64,000 nucleotides of DNA from Candidatus Thalassarchaeaceae archaeon (GCA_030747485.1 JASLKP010000001.1:62001-126000); one strand, 5' to 3'; shown: positions 48,300 to 57,961, counted from the stretch's first letter. The notes: generated by a model not told the origin, from the letters alone. Made by a program: numbers and translations.

Positions 48300-49669
48300 T
48301 CAATCACCTCTGACAACCATTCTCGAATACCATCACTTAACTCATCGATGTCCTCAATATCGATTTGATCTGTTGCACAGACTAGGATACAGTCGCCAAG
48401 TTCTGGCCACCAATCTGAGAGGTCAAAACCACCGGTGAGGTCACATTCGTCATCTAGGAAATCGAGCAGACTTGCAGCCTCACCAGGGATTCGAATCACA
48501 AATTCGTTGAAATGAGAACCATTCGGGTGCACCATTTCGATGCCTTCAATCTTGGCAATCTCTTGCTTTGTTGCTTCGCAAGCCGCAGCATTACGAGTGG
48601 CCAACAATTGCAATCCATCAGGCCCGAGCATGGACATGTGCATGGCACCCATCAAGGCAATGAGTGTCTCATTGGAACAGATGTTACTGGTCGCTCGATG
48701 GCGGCGAATGTGTTGTTCTCTCGTACTCAATGTGAGAGTGAATGCTTGGACTCCATCCGAATCAAAACTCTGTCCAACGATTCTTCCCGGCATTTGTCGA
48801 ATATAGGCGTCTGTGCATGCAAATATACCGTAAATTGGCCCGCCAGCAGTCGGACCAATTCCAAATGGTTGACCTTCGCCCACGACAATATCGGCACCGT
48901 AATCTCCAGGTGGAGCAACCAATCCTAGCGAGACAGGTTGGACTCCAACAATGAGAGCGGTTTCTGTTCCGATGATCTCTTTGAGTTTCAATAAACCATC
49001 ATCAAGCAATCCAAATGCATTGGGTTGTTCAACATAAATGGCACAGGAACCTGCCGCGGCTTTGGCCGCTTCAAGGTCAATATGGCCATCATCATCATGT
49101 GGGATAGTTTTGATGGCAATTTCAGCACCCTGTGTATAATTATGAATCACTGAAAGACGGTGGGGCGGGACCAACTCTGAAACATATATTGTTGATTTCT
49201 GACTCGCTTTACGATCATGAATTCGAACAGCACAAGTTATCGCCTCAGCAGCTGCTGTTGAAGCATCATACATGCTGACATTAGAGACAGGTAACCCAAC
49301 CAGTTCACTGATCATGGTTTGGAATTCCCACATTGCCTGCAACATTCCCTGACTGACTTCAGGTTGGTATGGAGTATAGGCTGTGAGAAATTCTCCACGT
49401 GTAGCCAACATGGGCACCATGCTTGGCACATAGTTACTGTACAATCCGGCACCCAAGAAAGAGGGGCGGCTATTCACTGCAATATTTGCACCTAACAGCA
49501 TTTGTGCTTCGCGCAGGATTTCTTCTTCAGTTTGAGGCTCGGGTAAATCGAGTGCTTCGTTTCGTCGAACGTGTTCTGGAATGTCTGCGAAGAGTGTATC
49601 CATTGAGGACATACCCATGGCCTCTAGCATCTCTTTCTCACGGCCGAGATTCGGTAATTGGTCTACCAT
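48296..49669 (-). CDS. gcvPA: Glycine dehydrogenase (decarboxylating) subunit 1
   Basis: 457 aa, the N-terminal half of split P-protein. Typical sequence includes FLGAGLYSNYVPSMVP, TPYQPEVSQGMLQAMWEFQT and DASTAAAEAI. It pairs with GcvPB directly downstream (4-nt overlap). The start at 49669 has GAGGGTGAT just upstream and an 8-bp hairpin 14 nt upstream. It is divergent from the epimerase-like gene at 49817. gcvT lies about 8 kb upstream on the same strand, separated by two giant surface protein genes and the epimerase. Confidence 0.97.
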   Translation of the reverse strand: MVDQLPNLGREKEMLEAMGMSSMDTLFADIPEHVRRNEALDLPEPQTEEEILREAQMLLGANIAVNSRPSFLGAGLYSNYVPSMVPMLATRGEFLTAYTPYQPEVSQGMLQAMWEFQTMISELVGLPVSNVSMYDASTAAAEAITCAVRIHDRKASQKSTIYVSELVPPHRLSVIHNYTQGAEIAIKTIPHDDDGHIDLEAAKAAAGSCAIYVEQPNAFGLLDDGLLKLKEIIGTETALIVGVQPVSLGLVAPPGDYGADIVVGEGQPFGIGPTAGGPIYGIFACTDAYIRQMPGRIVGQSFDSDGVQAFTLTLSTREQHIRRHRATSNICSNETLIALMGAMHMSMLGPDGLQLLATRNAAACEATKQEIAKIEGIEMVHPNGSHFNEFVIRIPGEAASLLDFLDDECDLTGGFDLSDWWPELGDCILVCATDQIDIEDIDELSDGIREWLSEVID

Positions 49670-49683
49670 TTAATCACCCTCAC

Positions 49684-49702
49684 GGCGCCCCTACGGGGCG
49701 CC
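49684..49702 (-). promoter_or_regulatory. Start-proximal hairpin (gcvPA)
   Basis: GGCGCCCC-GTA-GGGGCGCC, a perfect 8-bp stem, 14 nt before the gcvPA ATG, with a Shine-Dalgarno-like GAGGGTGAT in between. It lies in a divergent intergenic region, so termination of a co-directional upstream gene is not the explanation. Confidence 0.7.
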
Positions 49703-49816
49703 TTTCCACTCCCGCCTGTACAACATCAGCCCTTCAAGTTTCGTCAACAGCCCCGATGGTTTGCTATCCGTCACAATCATACACTATCGTGGGATGTCGG
49801 GTGTGAAGGAATGACC

Positions 49817-50659
49817 ATGCGTGTGGCAATCAGTGGTCAAGATGGATTCGTTCAACCTCACCTAGAAGCGGCCCTAGGGGATGATTTGGTGGAAATTCCA
49901 GTCGAAGCACTTAGTCAACCAAAAATTCTCGACGCTCTATTGACTTCTTGCGATGCAATTGTTCTGATGAATGCGCATCCACCATCAAGTGGCGACCGAG
50001 GAGATCGTTCGTCATTGCTACAAATGAGAAGTGCGGCCAAGCCAATTCTATCAGCTGTTGAACGCCATGGAAGTATTCATCTCGTTTTGATTGGCACCTT
50101 GCGAGTCCATCCACAAGCCACGCCAGAAGAGCCATATTATTCCAGTCAAGCCACTTTAGCGCCACGAGATATTGCCGCTGAAGGACAACTATGGGTTGAG
50201 GAAAGGGCACTTGAACACGCCAATGAGAATGCACCTGTTAGCGTCCTTCGATGTTCCAATGTGCAAGGGCTTTCCTTACAGACAGAAGAAGGACACGGGA
50301 TTATGCATCAATTTGCTCGAGATTCAATTTTTGGATGGGTGAGTGTACCTGGCGATGGAACCCAAGTCAAGGATTTCGTTCACATCTCAGATGTCATTGG
50401 TGTGGTCATGCATGTCCTTAGTAGCCCCCCACCAACACGTGAAACACTGTGTATCGGTTCTGGACAAGGTGCAGTCATGAGTGAAGTCGCAACCATTTAT
50501 GCTGAACGTACTGGATGTGACCCACAATATGGTAACGATGACCGAAACGAAGTGTGGGGTGTCGTTGATGCGTGGGAAATCGAACAGCGTTGCGGCTTCC
50601 GTCCCGAAGTTGAACTCAATCAGATGATTGAGGAAGCCTTCGAAATCGCTGGAGTTTAA
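49817..50659 (+). CDS. NAD(P)-dependent epimerase/dehydratase-like protein (SDR fold)
   Basis: About 280 aa. It has an extended-SDR outline: N-terminal nucleotide-binding strand MRVAISGQDGFVQPHL, later VLRCSNVQG, and KDFVHISDVIGVVMHVL, a typical sugar-epimerase segment. The glycine motif is degenerate: TGxxGxxG becomes SGQDGFVQ. I do not find the usual YxxxK catalytic pair, so activity is uncertain; it may be a divergent nucleotide-sugar enzyme or a non-catalytic relative. ATG 49817 is chosen because GAAGGA lies 6 nt before it; ATG 49811 and in-frame codons back to 49658 are less likely. Its stop codon abuts that of the convergent gene at 50660. Confidence 0.82.
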   Translation: MRVAISGQDGFVQPHLEAALGDDLVEIPVEALSQPKILDALLTSCDAIVLMNAHPPSSGDRGDRSSLLQMRSAAKPILSAVERHGSIHLVLIGTLRVHPQATPEEPYYSSQATLAPRDIAAEGQLWVEERALEHANENAPVSVLRCSNVQGLSLQTEEGHGIMHQFARDSIFGWVSVPGDGTQVKDFVHISDVIGVVMHVLSSPPPTRETLCIGSGQGAVMSEVATIYAERTGCDPQYGNDDRNEVWGVVDAWEIEQRCGFRPEVELNQMIEEAFEIAGV

Positions 50660-53600
50660 TCACTGAATTCTAGTGAATGAACCATCAGCATTCATCTGCC
50701 AAGCACTGCCATCTGGAGCGTTGTAAATCGTCTCACCCATTGCACCAGTGACGTATCCGCCACCACCTGGGAGTTGTGTGTAATCAGGGATTGTGATTGG
50801 CGAGACTGGGGCAACGGCTGCGACTGGTGCTGCTTGAGCAGGCATATCGTATCCCATATGAGGGGCCTGTGTTTCCTGCCAAGTTGACTCCACAGGGGAT
50901 TCATCTTGTCCACGTCGTAGAATGGTTACAGTCAATATGACGCCCATCAATACAACAACAACAATCGCTAGAATGATCCAAATCATGTTCTTCTGAAGAA
51001 CTGCACTGGTATCACCGAGTTCAACTCGCTCATCTAGAGAACAGCCGGCATATTTGCCACTTTTCTCTACACTCTCACCGGCTGGTGTATCTAGACATTC
51101 ATCCATCGCAGTCATCACTCCATCACCATCTTCATCGCGCTGATAGGCTGAGCAACCTCGCAATTCACCTTCAGAAAGAATGGTTAATCTCTCAGCAGGA
51201 GTCAATTCAAGAGATGTGTCTGGACAAACGTCCTCATACAGGCGATAACCATCTTCATCACTATCATCGTCACCATACCAGCAACCGAATGTATCGAGGG
51301 TTCCAAATGTCGTAAATCCATTTTGAATGCTTGAATTCGATGTGTTTGGACATTGGTCATTTCCTGTTGGATAAATGAGGTCTCCATTGACTCCATCTTC
51401 GTCGGTATCATACTCACTCATATGACAACCGGTTACCTCTACTGTGTCTTTGTACATCGAGGGTGTATTCGGACAGGCATCAACAAACAGACGATAGCCG
51501 TCGCCATCATCATCAGATTCACCTGTCCAACAACCGATTTCATCCACATCCAAACCAAACTCATCTTGGAAGGCTTCACGAGTAGCCTGCTGAGGTGTGT
51601 TTGGACAATTGTCGATGTGATTCCAAACGCCATCCACATCCGTATCCTGTTGTGTTGTCCATCCACATCCTCTGGAATCAATAGATTCTCCAACGGGTGT
51701 ATCTGGACATTCATCACTAGAGTCTGGGATGAGGTCATTGTCATCATCTGTATCCTCATCAGCATCACGACAGCCATCACGATCTACATCGTTTGTTGTG
51801 TCTGAGACCCAACCGGTCTCACCCTGTGGGCAAGAATCAGCAGAATCGGGCCATCCATCGCCATCATCGTCAGAATCTTCATCGAAATCTCGACAGCCGT
51901 CGCCATCCATGTCAGTCTCTGAGTTAGATGTCCAACCAGTCATTCCACGCGGACAATTGTCAAAGACGTCACCAATTGAATCTCCATCATCGTCATCATC
52001 CTCGTCAAGGTCACGACAACCGTCACCATCAAGGTCAGTTGAAGGGACACTTTGCCAATCCATTGCGCCATTTTGACACAAATCATCAGCGTCATTTACG
52101 CCATCAGCATCATCATCCTGATCTTCTGTAGCGTCCTTACAACCATCGCCATCACGGTCGTTGTTTGAATCAGAGATCCAACCCAATTCACCGGTTCGAC
52201 AGATGTCCAGAATGTCACCATCACCATCGACATCATTGACGCCATCATTGTCGTCATCAGCATCCTCTCCATCATCGGCGCAACCATCGCTATCATGGTC
52301 TGTGGAAGTGTCACTGGTCCAATTATGCCATCCTCGAACACAATCATCTCCAGCATCATCGTTGATGCCGTCATTATCGTCGTCATCGTCTTCCTCTGAA
52401 TCATGACAGCCATCACCATCGTGGTCGTTGGCAGAATTGCTAGACCACTGCTGTTTGAATGTCAGACCGGTGCAGGGATCTGCCACATCTGCAATTCCAT
52501 CTCCATCATCGTCTGAATCTTCGGTGGCATCCATGCAACCATCTTGATCCATGTCTAGGTAGGTGTCACTACTGTCCCAATTAACTTCAGGGCCATCACA
52601 ATTGTCGATATCGTTGTCCTTATTGTCTCCATCCAAATCAGTGTCACAAACATCTCCAAAGCTATCACCATCGATATTGGATTGGTCTGTATTTGGAATT
52701 GCAGGGCAATTGTCATCGGCATTGCCCACACCATCTCCATCACTATCTGCTTGAATGACCCACAGGTGGATTCCTGTATTGAATGCGTATCCATATTGAT
52801 TGGGGTCAGAGAAAACGTTACCCTTGGTACTCTCAGAGCCAGTGCCCAGTGTGATTGTACATGACTGCCCCACTGCAACGCCACCCCCACAGTGTGAGCC
52901 CATGCTGGCAATGGAGCCTGATGGCATGACTGCAATGCTGTAGCCCTCATCATTGTATGGACCATCAGCGGCTTCCGCCCATAGCCAGTTTCCACTGGTA
53001 TCGATTCCTGCAATCACCATCCCCATGTATGTACTAGAAAGGGTTGTTGAACCAAAGGAAGCACTGCCCGATTGAGCAACGTAGCCATCACTGGTGACAG
53101 ATGCGAAAGTACCGGCAATCGCCAATCCACCTTGGCCAGTCATATCAATCGACCTTGAAGTCTGATAGGCACCACTTGTTGAACCAGTAGCCCATGACCA
53201 CTGATTATTGGTACCTAATTCCGCAACGAAAATAATGCGATCATTTGATCCACTACCACCCACTTGCTGTGTTCCAAATTGTGCATTCCCAATCGTATGG
53301 CCAGTAACATAGACTGTGCCGGAATCGGCAATAATATCCATGATTTGGACGACTCCATTTGTCGCACCCACAGATGCAACATCTACGTGCGAGCCACTAG
53401 TTGTGAGTTTGGCAATATACGAAGCCAGTTGACCTGCTGCTTGTGTTTGTTGATTACCGAACGTTGCAGTTCCTGCAAACCAACCGCTACCGAAGACGTG
53501 GGTGCCATCGGTAGAAATGGATGCACCGTAATCTTCCTCGGGCCCACCTGCAGTGTATACCCAATCCCAGTGATTGCCTCCAATTGTGACTTGACCAGTC

Positions 53601-54331
53601 ATCAACTCAGCAATCCAGATGTCCATCTTACCATTGGTGCTAACGGTGTTTGAATTGAAATTAGCCGTGCCATTGAAGGATCCTGTGGCAAAGACATTGC
53701 CACCAGAATCAACCGTGATGTCCTCACATGAATCATCGTTTGTGGTTCCACCAGCAACAGCAGTCCATTGGAACTGACCATTGCCATTGAGTTTGCTCAC
53801 AAAGATATCCATGGTATCTTGGGTCGAACGATACTGATCAGTACCAAATGTAACATTTCCATTGAACCAACCACAGATGTAAATGTCAGTCCCGTGGGTA
53901 GCCATTCCACTAACCATTGCATATCCACCGCCACCATACTCACCAGTTTCAGTCAACCACTGCCATGAACCAGTATTTCCATCAGACTTTGCGATGTAAG
54001 CAATTTGTCCAGGTGAACCCGTTCCAAAAAGATCAGATGAGGAACCGTGTGAACCAAACGTGGCATCACCAATCACCATGCCCCCAACCAATACATCTCC
54101 TGCAGAATCGACTGTCATGGTACTCGGCCAAATCACTGCACCTGTGCCCCCAGAGGCCATTCCAGCACTCTGTGTCCATTCATTTTGCACTGCATAGGAA
54201 ATTTCCACTTCATCAGCGAGTTCAGATGGAGTTTGGTTGGAGAATTCTATTCCAGTCATCGGTTGTAGCAACAATGCGAATATTACCGCGAAAAGCAGGC
54301 TGTTGGTAATGAACTTCGATTGGTCAGTCAT
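50660..54331 (-). CDS. Giant surface protein: SBBP-like beta-propeller plus acidic Cys/Asp repeats, membrane-anchored
   Basis: 1,223 aa. The signal segment is LLFAVIFALLLQPMTGIEF. Residues about 50-510 carry repeated beta-propeller (SBBP-like) blades, each with patterns such as VYVTGHTIGNAQFGTQQV. Residues about 540-1090 are acidic repeats of about 43 residues, DxDGDGCxDxxEDxDDDxDGxxDxxDxCPxGxxGW, likely binding Ca2+ with paired Cys. A membrane segment (IIWIILAIVVVVLMGVILTV) and a cytoplasmic tail ending NAPDGSAWQMNADGSF follow. It is a clear tandem paralog of the gene at 54381-57923. A hairpin ends 2 nt before its ATG. Role inferred: surface adhesion or binding; no enzyme motif. Confidence 0.88.
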   Translation of the reverse strand: MTDQSKFITNSLLFAVIFALLLQPMTGIEFSNQTPSELADEVEISYAVQNEWTQSAGMASGGTGAVIWPSTMTVDSAGDVLVGGMVIGDATFGSHGSSSDLFGTGSPGQIAYIAKSDGNTGSWQWLTETGEYGGGGYAMVSGMATHGTDIYICGWFNGNVTFGTDQYRSTQDTMDIFVSKLNGNGQFQWTAVAGGTTNDDSCEDITVDSGGNVFATGSFNGTANFNSNTVSTNGKMDIWIAELMTGQVTIGGNHWDWVYTAGGPEEDYGASISTDGTHVFGSGWFAGTATFGNQQTQAAGQLASYIAKLTTSGSHVDVASVGATNGVVQIMDIIADSGTVYVTGHTIGNAQFGTQQVGGSGSNDRIIFVAELGTNNQWSWATGSTSGAYQTSRSIDMTGQGGLAIAGTFASVTSDGYVAQSGSASFGSTTLSSTYMGMVIAGIDTSGNWLWAEAADGPYNDEGYSIAVMPSGSIASMGSHCGGGVAVGQSCTITLGTGSESTKGNVFSDPNQYGYAFNTGIHLWVIQADSDGDGVGNADDNCPAIPNTDQSNIDGDSFGDVCDTDLDGDNKDNDIDNCDGPEVNWDSSDTYLDMDQDGCMDATEDSDDDGDGIADVADPCTGLTFKQQWSSNSANDHDGDGCHDSEEDDDDDNDGINDDAGDDCVRGWHNWTSDTSTDHDSDGCADDGEDADDDNDGVNDVDGDGDILDICRTGELGWISDSNNDRDGDGCKDATEDQDDDADGVNDADDLCQNGAMDWQSVPSTDLDGDGCRDLDEDDDDDGDSIGDVFDNCPRGMTGWTSNSETDMDGDGCRDFDEDSDDDGDGWPDSADSCPQGETGWVSDTTNDVDRDGCRDADEDTDDDNDLIPDSSDECPDTPVGESIDSRGCGWTTQQDTDVDGVWNHIDNCPNTPQQATREAFQDEFGLDVDEIGCWTGESDDDGDGYRLFVDACPNTPSMYKDTVEVTGCHMSEYDTDEDGVNGDLIYPTGNDQCPNTSNSSIQNGFTTFGTLDTFGCWYGDDDSDEDGYRLYEDVCPDTSLELTPAERLTILSEGELRGCSAYQRDEDGDGVMTAMDECLDTPAGESVEKSGKYAGCSLDERVELGDTSAVLQKNMIWIILAIVVVVLMGVILTVTILRRGQDESPVESTWQETQAPHMGYDMPAQAAPVAAVAPVSPITIPDYTQLPGGGGYVTGAMGETIYNAPDGSAWQMNADGSFTRIQ

Positions 54332-54333
54332 AA

Positions 54334-54351
54334 CACGCCCTATGGGGCGTG
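54334..54351 (-). promoter_or_regulatory. Start-proximal hairpin (gene at 54331)
   Basis: CACGCCC-CATA-GGGCGTG, a perfect 7-bp stem, only 2 nt before the ATG. It uses the same CATA loop as the two lipoprotein leader hairpins. Confidence 0.75.
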
Positions 54352-54380
54352 ATACTTAACGCTCCCCTGTCGAGGTTTGT

Positions 54381-57300
54381 TCATTCTTGGCCTCCATGTT
54401 CAGCCCAATCATCCATTTCTGGTGTCCGGTACCACCAATTTCGGTCATCATCTAACCACCATTCACAGCCATTCTCGTCAACCTTGTAATTTGGATCATT
54501 TTCGTAGTCTTCTTCAGATGATTCTACCGTAGTTTCATCCTGTATTTCGATGGATTTTTGATCTGATTTCTTGGGTGTCGAGTCTGACTCTTGGCGGCCC
54601 TTGATGACCAATACTGCACCAATTGCACCAGCAATAATCACCACCGTAATTAATCCAATTATTCCGAGGATTGACATGGTGCTAAGGCCACCTGATTCCG
54701 TGCTAGTTTGTTGTTGACGTGAACATCCATTGTCATCTACAACGGCACCAGAAGCCGTTCCTGCACAGCCGTCATTGCCATTGACGATTCCATCGCCATC
54801 ATCGTCTTTCTGATCAAACGTACATCCGCCCTCGTAGATTGTGACTGGAGTGAAACCATCAGGTGGGGTCGTATTGCTGTCTGGACAAAGATCGACCCAA
54901 TTGATGTAATCATCATTGTCATCATCTTGATCACCAGACCAGCAACCGAATTGTTCGTCAAATAGGTATGTGCCATTGAACGAATCTCGCACACTTTGAT
55001 TTGTTGTCCCAGGACAAGCATCATCGACATCGAGTACACCATCATTATCCTCGTCCTGTTGAGTGAGGAACCCACAACCAAAGGCGTCAATTGATTCTCC
55101 GAATGGTGTATTCAAACACGCATCGATATTGTCAGGAATATTATCTGCATCAATGTCATCAGTACAACCATCGAAGTTCGTATCGTATCCATCTGCAGAA
55201 GCTACTTCAGGACAATCGTCCAAATTGTTCTGGACACCATCGCCATCATTATCACCTTGTTCATATGAACATCCACCATCAAATACCTGTGAGCCCAAAG
55301 GTGTACCTGGACACTCATCAATCAAGTCAGAATAGCCATCATTGTCATCATCTGTATCTTCATCGGCGTCTCGGCATCCATCACCATCAACGTCATTTTG
55401 TTCATCTGATTCCCAACCAGTGATTCCATCTGGGCATCCATCGAATGTGTCCTCTATTTTGTCGGAGTCGTCATCGATATCTTCGCCAGCATCACGACAT
55501 CCATCACCATCAATATCGGAATGACTTCCTGATGTCCAACCGATATCTCCAGCCGGGCAGTCATCATTGACATCGAGAAGACCATCGCCATCATCGTCAT
55601 CATCCTCATCCCAATCACGACAACCATCACCATCTCTGTCATTCGCCGTTTGGGAACTCCAATTGACGGCTTGGTCAGGACAATCATCCATGAAATCTAG
55701 GACATCATCGCCATCATCATCAGAATCTTCTCCCGAATCTAGACAACCGTCTCCATCGTAATCAAGTGCTTCAGTTGTCGTCCAACCAAGATCTCCACGT
55801 TCACAATTATCTGGGCCGTCGTCAACACCATCATTGTCATCGTCGTTGTCATCGTCGTTATCATCACAACCATCACCATCGTGATCGGTAGCAGAACTTG
55901 AAGTCCAAGAACGGTTGTAGGGATATCTTGGACAGAGATCATCAATGTCTAAAACAGTATCAGAATCATCATCAAGGTCCTCATCTGAATCATGACAGCC
56001 ATCCGTATCATAATCGGTGGCAACACCACTGGACCAATTGTGTTTAGAAGTGGGGTCATTGCAACTATCAGCGAGATCAAGGATATTGTCGCCATCATCG
56101 TCTAGATCCTCATCTGCATCACGGCATCCATCACCGTCACGGTCATTTTCCCAGATAGATTGTACCCAATTAACTGACGGACCAATGCATTGATCGTAGT
56201 AATCATCGTAACCATCACCATCTGCGTCATCATCACATAGATCACCTTCGGTATCACCATCCATATTCTCTTGACCGGTGTTGTTTACCAATGGACAATT
56301 ATCACTGAGATCAGCAATTCCATCATCATCGGTATCTACCTTGAATGTCCACACAAAACCAGCTCCGTCAGCATAGGTATACGTTGATAGATTGACATTT
56401 GCTAAACGTGAACCACAAGCAAATACTTGATTGACACAATGACGTCCAGTTGTAACAACTCTTCCAATACCAATCCAAGTCACTCCGAGAGCAAAATCAT
56501 CTTTTTCACCACCAAGTTGGTCGGCCCAAATCCAATTTCCATATTGATCCAAACCGGCCACAAAACCATCACTTCCAGGTGCACCAGCCAAGTAGAAGGG
56601 ACCAAAAGTTGCGTTGGTCCAAAGTTCATTTCCATCGAAATAAAATCCAGAAACGGCAACTGTGCCCAATGGACCAACTGACAAATCCGTAACAGATTGT
56701 ACAGAACTTGCTTCACCTGAACTTCGTGTGGCCCATACCCAAGCGCCCGCAGTGTCAATGGATGCAACCCAAGCATTCGTCGCACTCGCATTAGATGTGA
56801 GAGTATAGGAGGCGGTCTGACCAACACGGAATTGAGCCTGTCCTACAAATTGTCCACCGAGATATAGGTCTCCGTTCCCGTAGGTGATTGCAACTGCATA
56901 AACAGAGTCGCCTTGGCTTGAACCGGGCATTGGACGAGTCCATTGGAATGTCCCACCAGGATTGATTTTTGACACAAATGAAGCATATGGACGTCCGGCT
57001 GGAACAATTGTGCTACTCGGCCAATCCAGAACGTTATCGCGATAATAACCAACCAAGTATGCATTGTCATAACTATCGATGACTACACCTGTAACATTGT
57101 CGTCATAATTACCACCCCATGCCTCGACCCAAGATATTCCACCCATCTCGTCCATCATCAAGATGTACATGTCACTGCCACCTTCAGACTGATGGGATGA
57201 TGAACCAAATACTGCAGTATTCGTATGTGCACCAACAACGTACAGACCTCCAGCACTGGTCGCAGCACAACCACTTGCGACATCATGATTGGGGCCACCA

Positions 57301-57923
57301 AAATTTGTCGCGACGTCCCAAGTTGATGTTGAAATATTGTATAGTGCTGCAAATCCATCCATGAATAGACCGCCGGTTGTTAGTGAATGATTTCCGAAGG
57401 TGATTGTGTCGGACATCCAACCACAAATCCATACACCGGCAGGACCTATTGTGACCTCTTCTGAATGAGCACCTCCGTACGAATCACTTGGTCGATTTGT
57501 ATGTTTGAACCATGTCCACGTACCCCACTGATCAAGTTGAGCGATGAAGGCCATTCGATGATTATAAAAGGTCGGAGTTACACTTGAACCAATGATGACA
57601 TCACCGCGATAAGAACCGGTAATAATCACTGAACTACTAGCTGTAGTGATGACGTCAGCAATCCATACACTGTTGACATTGTTGACATCATTGTACTCGT
57701 TGGGATCTCCAGTTCCATGAATGGACCATTCGGTCACTCCACGGGCTCCAATAGCCATCAATGCCTCATTCTGTGCATCATTCAACTCAGGAAATGAATC
57801 AGGTAGAGATTCTGTATTAGATTCTTTTTCTTCGTATGAAATAGATGCCAACCAAGGAGCGGCAAGGAGCAAGAAAATCATCGAGGAAACGATGGGTAAA
57901 CGAGTCGAAAGCCGGTCTGACAT
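54381..57923 (-). CDS. Giant surface protein, tandem paralog of its neighbour (propeller plus Cys/Asp repeats)
   Basis: 1,180 aa. The signal segment is IVSSMIFLLLAAPWLASISY. An SBBP-like propeller spans about 60-525, followed by acidic 43-residue repeats of the same type as in the neighbour (DGDGCRDxDEDxDDDxD ... DxCPxG), then TSP3-like units with CP. A membrane segment (MSILGIIGLITVVIIAGAIGAVLVI) and a tail with a Trp-rich end (DENGCEWWLDDDRNWWYR) complete it. The ATG at 57923 is chosen; an in-frame start at 57953 would read through a perfect hairpin that ends 2 nt before the chosen ATG. gcvT ends 38 nt upstream on the same strand. Confidence 0.88.
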   Translation of the reverse strand: MSDRLSTRLPIVSSMIFLLLAAPWLASISYEEKESNTESLPDSFPELNDAQNEALMAIGARGVTEWSIHGTGDPNEYNDVNNVNSVWIADVITTASSSVIITGSYRGDVIIGSSVTPTFYNHRMAFIAQLDQWGTWTWFKHTNRPSDSYGGAHSEEVTIGPAGVWICGWMSDTITFGNHSLTTGGLFMDGFAALYNISTSTWDVATNFGGPNHDVASGCAATSAGGLYVVGAHTNTAVFGSSSHQSEGGSDMYILMMDEMGGISWVEAWGGNYDDNVTGVVIDSYDNAYLVGYYRDNVLDWPSSTIVPAGRPYASFVSKINPGGTFQWTRPMPGSSQGDSVYAVAITYGNGDLYLGGQFVGQAQFRVGQTASYTLTSNASATNAWVASIDTAGAWVWATRSSGEASSVQSVTDLSVGPLGTVAVSGFYFDGNELWTNATFGPFYLAGAPGSDGFVAGLDQYGNWIWADQLGGEKDDFALGVTWIGIGRVVTTGRHCVNQVFACGSRLANVNLSTYTYADGAGFVWTFKVDTDDDGIADLSDNCPLVNNTGQENMDGDTEGDLCDDDADGDGYDDYYDQCIGPSVNWVQSIWENDRDGDGCRDADEDLDDDGDNILDLADSCNDPTSKHNWSSGVATDYDTDGCHDSDEDLDDDSDTVLDIDDLCPRYPYNRSWTSSSATDHDGDGCDDNDDDNDDDNDGVDDGPDNCERGDLGWTTTEALDYDGDGCLDSGEDSDDDGDDVLDFMDDCPDQAVNWSSQTANDRDGDGCRDWDEDDDDDGDGLLDVNDDCPAGDIGWTSGSHSDIDGDGCRDAGEDIDDDSDKIEDTFDGCPDGITGWESDEQNDVDGDGCRDADEDTDDDNDGYSDLIDECPGTPLGSQVFDGGCSYEQGDNDGDGVQNNLDDCPEVASADGYDTNFDGCTDDIDADNIPDNIDACLNTPFGESIDAFGCGFLTQQDEDNDGVLDVDDACPGTTNQSVRDSFNGTYLFDEQFGCWSGDQDDDNDDYINWVDLCPDSNTTPPDGFTPVTIYEGGCTFDQKDDDGDGIVNGNDGCAGTASGAVVDDNGCSRQQQTSTESGGLSTMSILGIIGLITVVIIAGAIGAVLVIKGRQESDSTPKKSDQKSIEIQDETTVESSEEDYENDPNYKVDENGCEWWLDDDRNWWYRTPEMDDWAEHGGQE

Positions 57924-57925
57924 GA

Positions 57926-57944
57926 GAACGCCCTTAGGGCGTTC
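57926..57944 (-). promoter_or_regulatory. Start-proximal hairpin (gene at 57923)
   Basis: GAACGCCC-TAA-GGGCGTTC, a perfect 8-bp stem, 2 nt before the ATG and 17 nt after the gcvT stop codon. Confidence 0.75.
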
Positions 57945-57961
57945 CCATTTCAACGTTCAGT

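Noticed and set aside
57924-57953. Longer start for the propeller gene (57953), and likewise 16393, 25582 and 29109 for other genes
   Set aside because: These extensions run through the leader hairpins and put non-hydrophobic residues before the signal or membrane segment; the downstream ATG is more consistent.
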